This document shows, in pieces, positions 61,845-64,000 of a stretch of DNA of 64,000 bases. The DNA is from CAIVVT01 sp052145115 (GTDB taxonomy: Bacteria > Acidobacteriota > Terriglobia > Bryobacterales > Bryobacteraceae), in the NCBI GenBank assembly GCA_052145115.1, contig JBKQPG010000028.1, positions 1 through 64,000 of the forward strand, read 5' to 3'. A program made the position numbers and the translations under genes. Below the pieces are notes generated by a model. That model made no database searches, was not told the origin of the DNA, and saw only the letters and a list, made by a program, of their open reading frames with translations. Positions within the stretch are counted from its first letter, which is position 1; each line of letters begins with the position of its first letter.

Positions 61845-63308
61845 ATGAGCATTTTGGCGCGTTGGACTAAGGCAAAACCAATCCTGGCGGCTGTGTCGCT
61901 GCTGGCTCTGGTTGTGAGCGGCGGCTGCGTTCATAAGAAGTACGAAAACCCGATCACCAAGGACACCCAGCAGCCCGACAAGGTGCTCTTCGACAAGGCC
62001 GTCAAGGACATCGAGCACGGGCGCTATGAGATCGCCCGGCTGACCCTCAATACCTTGATGAACACCTACGACACCAGCGAGTACCTGGCCAAGGCCAAGC
62101 TCGCCATCGCCGATAGCTGGATGCGCGAGGGCGGCACGCACGCCTGGGCCCAGGCCGAGGCCGAATACCACGACTTCATCCTCTTCTATCCCTCCATGGA
62201 GGAGTCGGCCGAAGCGCAGATGAAGATCTGCGACATCCATTTCAAGCAGCTCGACAAGCCCGACCGCGACAACACTCACCTCCTCAAGGCCGATGAGGAA
62301 TGCAAGAATGTCCTCTCGAAATTCCCCAACAGCCGTTTCGCTCCGCAGGCCGCCGAGCGCGTCCGCCAAGTCCAGGAGGTCGTCGGCGAGAGCGAATACC
62401 GCGTCGGCGCTTTCTACCGCAGTAAGGCCAACTACTCCGCCTCCGCCAATCGGCTGCAGGCCATAACCGATCAGTATCCGCTTTACTCCGGGTCCGATCT
62501 GGCACTGTGGGCCCTGGGCGACGACTACGCCAAGCTCGGCCCCCGCTTCCGCCAGAAATCGATCGAGGCCTATCAGAAGCTGGTCCGCGAATACCCGCTC
62601 AGCATGTACGCCGAGGATGCCAAGAAACATCTCAGGGCCATGGAAGCGGAGATCCCCGAGCCCGATCCCGTGGCCATTGCGCGGATGCGCTACGAGCAGG
62701 AAAACGTCACCCACCCCAGTCTGTTCAACCGCTATTGGGGCCTGATCAGCTCCCGTCCCGATGTCAGCCGGGCCGCCAAGTCCGGTGAGCCCTCCATGGC
62801 CTCTTTTCGGCCGACCATTCCACCCCTGGTGCCCATCCCCGGCGCGACGACGACTGCTTCCGGCGGAGTGACCGATGTCCAGGCCAGCACCAATGTCGGC
62901 CCATCCAGCGCGCTGGAAACCCGGCCTGATGCCCGCCAGAGCAAGGCCGCGGCGGAGTCGAAGGATCTCCCCACCACCAACGTCCGCCCCCAACAGGTAG
63001 GCGCCACGGAGGCTCGTGCCGCTGGCGAGAAGGCCGAGGCTGAGGCCAAGGCCAAGGCCCAGGCCGACGCCGCAGCCTCCCCTCAGGCCAACGCCGCGGC
63101 CCCGGCCCAGGCCAACGCCAAGAGCGCCAAATCCTCCAAGAAGCCCACGCGGCCCAAACCCGTCCGGCGCAAGATCCAAAAACCGTCCAAGCCGAAAAAA
63201 CAGAAGCCGGTCCTGCCTTCCGAGTCGACCTCGCCGGCTCAACCCGCAGCCCAGCAGCCCGGGACCCAGCCTCAGGGCCAGCCGCAACAGAGTCCGCCCA
63301 AACAGTAA
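61845..63308 (+). CDS. bamD: BamD/ComL-like outer-membrane assembly lipoprotein with long low-complexity tail
   Basis: The 487-residue protein has a lipoprotein signal with the lipidation cysteine at residue 28 (LVVSGGC). TPR repeats (about 45-270) are of BamD type: FDKAVKDIEHGRYEIARLTL, AEYHDFILFYPSMEESAEAQM, SEYRVGAFYRSKANYSAS and AYQKLVREYPLSMYAEDA. BamD helps BamA insert outer-membrane proteins. From about residue 330 the sequence is Ala/Pro/Lys/Gln-rich, roughly 150 residues, absent from typical BamD. A response regulator gene follows after 13 nt. Confidence 0.88.
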   Translation: MSILARWTKAKPILAAVSLLALVVSGGCVHKKYENPITKDTQQPDKVLFDKAVKDIEHGRYEIARLTLNTLMNTYDTSEYLAKAKLAIADSWMREGGTHAWAQAEAEYHDFILFYPSMEESAEAQMKICDIHFKQLDKPDRDNTHLLKADEECKNVLSKFPNSRFAPQAAERVRQVQEVVGESEYRVGAFYRSKANYSASANRLQAITDQYPLYSGSDLALWALGDDYAKLGPRFRQKSIEAYQKLVREYPLSMYAEDAKKHLRAMEAEIPEPDPVAIARMRYEQENVTHPSLFNRYWGLISSRPDVSRAAKSGEPSMASFRPTIPPLVPIPGATTTASGGVTDVQASTNVGPSSALETRPDARQSKAAAESKDLPTTNVRPQQVGATEARAAGEKAEAEAKAKAQADAAASPQANAAAPAQANAKSAKSSKKPTRPKPVRRKIQKPSKPKKQKPVLPSESTSPAQPAAQQPGTQPQGQPQQSPPKQ

Positions 63309-63321
63309 CAGGGATTTCGGG

Positions 63322-63891
63322 ATGAACAGCCTCATTCTCCTCGCCGACGACAGCCCCCACGCTCAACGGATGGGAGAGCGCATCTTGCGCGAAGAGGGCT
63401 TTGACGTTGTCGCCGCCACCGCGGGCCACGCCGCCCTGGCGTGCATTGACCAGCAGGATCCCGACGTCATCCTGGCCGACGTTTTCCTGCCTGACGTTTC
63501 GGGCTACGAGCTGTGCCGCCGCATCAAGACCAGCGAGCGCCACAAGCACGCCGGCGTCATCCTCATCGCCGGCCTGCTCGAGCCGGTGGACGAGGAGGAG
63601 GCCCGCCGCGCCGGTTGCGACGCCGTCCTCAAGAAACCTTTCGAAGCCTCCGCCATGCTCGAGGCCATCCGCCCGCTGGTCGATAAGGCGCAATTCGCCC
63701 GCGGCCTGTTCTCCGATTCGCTCCCCGAGCCCAAGACCGCCGAATTGACCGGCAAGGCGCCCCGTGCGTCCGTTCATCCCGCGCCCGACCCCGAGGCCGT
63801 CCGCGCCGCCGTCACCCTGGCGATGGACCGCAGCCTCCCCGCCCTGGTCGAGGAGATTACCGAGAAGGTGATGCTGGCGCTCGGCTATTGA
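63322..63891 (+). CDS. Response regulator with a short C-terminal extension
   Basis: The 189-residue protein has a receiver domain (1-122): acidic pair in LILLADDSPHAQ, phosphoacceptor Asp in VILADVFLPDVSG and Lys in VLKKPF. A Pro-rich linker and a 35-residue helix (AVRAAVTLAMDRSLPALVEEITEKVMLAL) follow. That last helix resembles the tail seen in Myxococcus/Acidobacteria receiver proteins; no DNA-binding domain is present. It lies between bamD and yajQ. Confidence 0.85.
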   Translation: MNSLILLADDSPHAQRMGERILREEGFDVVAATAGHAALACIDQQDPDVILADVFLPDVSGYELCRRIKTSERHKHAGVILIAGLLEPVDEEEARRAGCDAVLKKPFEASAMLEAIRPLVDKAQFARGLFSDSLPEPKTAELTGKAPRASVHPAPDPEAVRAAVTLAMDRSLPALVEEITEKVMLALGY

Positions 63892-63914
63892 GCGCTCCGC
63901 GTTGGGATTGAGCC

Positions 63915-64000
63915 ATGCCCGAAAACACTTTTGACGTCGTCTCCCAAGTCGAAATGCCTGAGGTCTCCAACGCCATCCAGCAGGCCACCAAGGAGCTCAC
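63915..64000 (+). CDS. yajQ: YajQ-family nucleotide-binding protein (partial, runs off the window)
   Basis: The 28 visible codons read TFDVVSQVEMPEVSNAIQQA after MPEN, the characteristic YajQ (DUF520) N-terminus. YajQ proteins bind nucleotides and some bind cyclic-di-GMP. The rest lies outside the window. It starts 23 nt after the response regulator. Confidence 0.85.
   Translation, partial: MPENTFDVVSQVEMPEVSNAIQQATKEL

Noticed and set aside
1..64000. tRNA, rRNA, riboswitch or CRISPR features
   Set aside because: None was recognised by eye in the intergenic gaps; covariance-model searches were not possible.

Overview
The window is high-GC DNA with dense, often overlapping genes on both strands. 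The gene content fits an Acidobacteriota genome, most likely of the Solibacter/Bryobacter type. Pointers are clustered Tat-exported sugar isomerase/epimerase-like proteins next to a ThuA-domain protein, a giant beta-propeller hybrid kinase, a NatB-CPBP fusion permease and lipid A-type acyltransferase/BamD genes that imply a diderm envelope. The taxonomic call is inference; no rRNA or tRNA gene was seen.

1-20.7 kb is mostly housekeeping: an IS481 transposase stub at the left edge, an aldo/keto reductase, UbiD divergent from a FabG-type reductase, DUF2752 and RDD membrane proteins, and a tight MFS-queC-queE unit (7-deazaguanine/queuosine precursor synthesis) followed by nikR. Next come a PduS-like/PduT-like pair without other microcompartment genes, phosphoglucomutase, an ABC-2 exporter with a protease-fused permease, DUF72, and an operon of cysteine desulfurase, MnmA and an LpxL-like acyltransferase. 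A SAM hydrolase gene diverges from that operon. At 20.9-22.6 kb lie three tiny membrane-protein genes and a wrecked ammonium transporter fused to a TPR-like tail.

23.2-34.0 kb is a complete chemotaxis operon: cheA, cheW, a short cheR-like gene, a metallo-beta-lactamase-fold gene, a soluble PAS/poly-HAMP receptor, cheY, cheB, cheR and cheX. It is preceded by an excellent match to a sigma-28 (FliA) promoter. The MBL-fold gene is translationally coupled to the receptor, and the CheA carries a degenerate receiver domain; these are the most unusual features of the window.

34.0-38.0 kb is a mobile-element graveyard: a serine recombinase fragment cut by an intact IS630-type element, a truncated and frameshifted tyrosine recombinase, and an IS1380 remnant. 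Between the remnants sits a Tat-exported HisC-like aminotransferase. A sulfite-oxidase-family molybdoprotein follows. 40.1-44.9 kb is a minus-strand operon of exported proteins (ThuA, two isomerase/epimerase-like proteins, a double-thioredoxin protein, a VOC protein). A propeller hybrid sensor kinase and a truncated ParB-like gene follow, then a surface-glycan cluster (50.6-55.7 kb) with two sugar-nucleotide SDRs, an unrecognised 326-residue protein, a GT2 enzyme and a GT39-like membrane protein. The right end (56.2-64 kb) has an ICMT-family methyltransferase, a cyclase fragment, an Hsp70 homologue, TtcA-like, RsmB, Rpe, a BamD-like lipoprotein, a response regulator and the start of yajQ.
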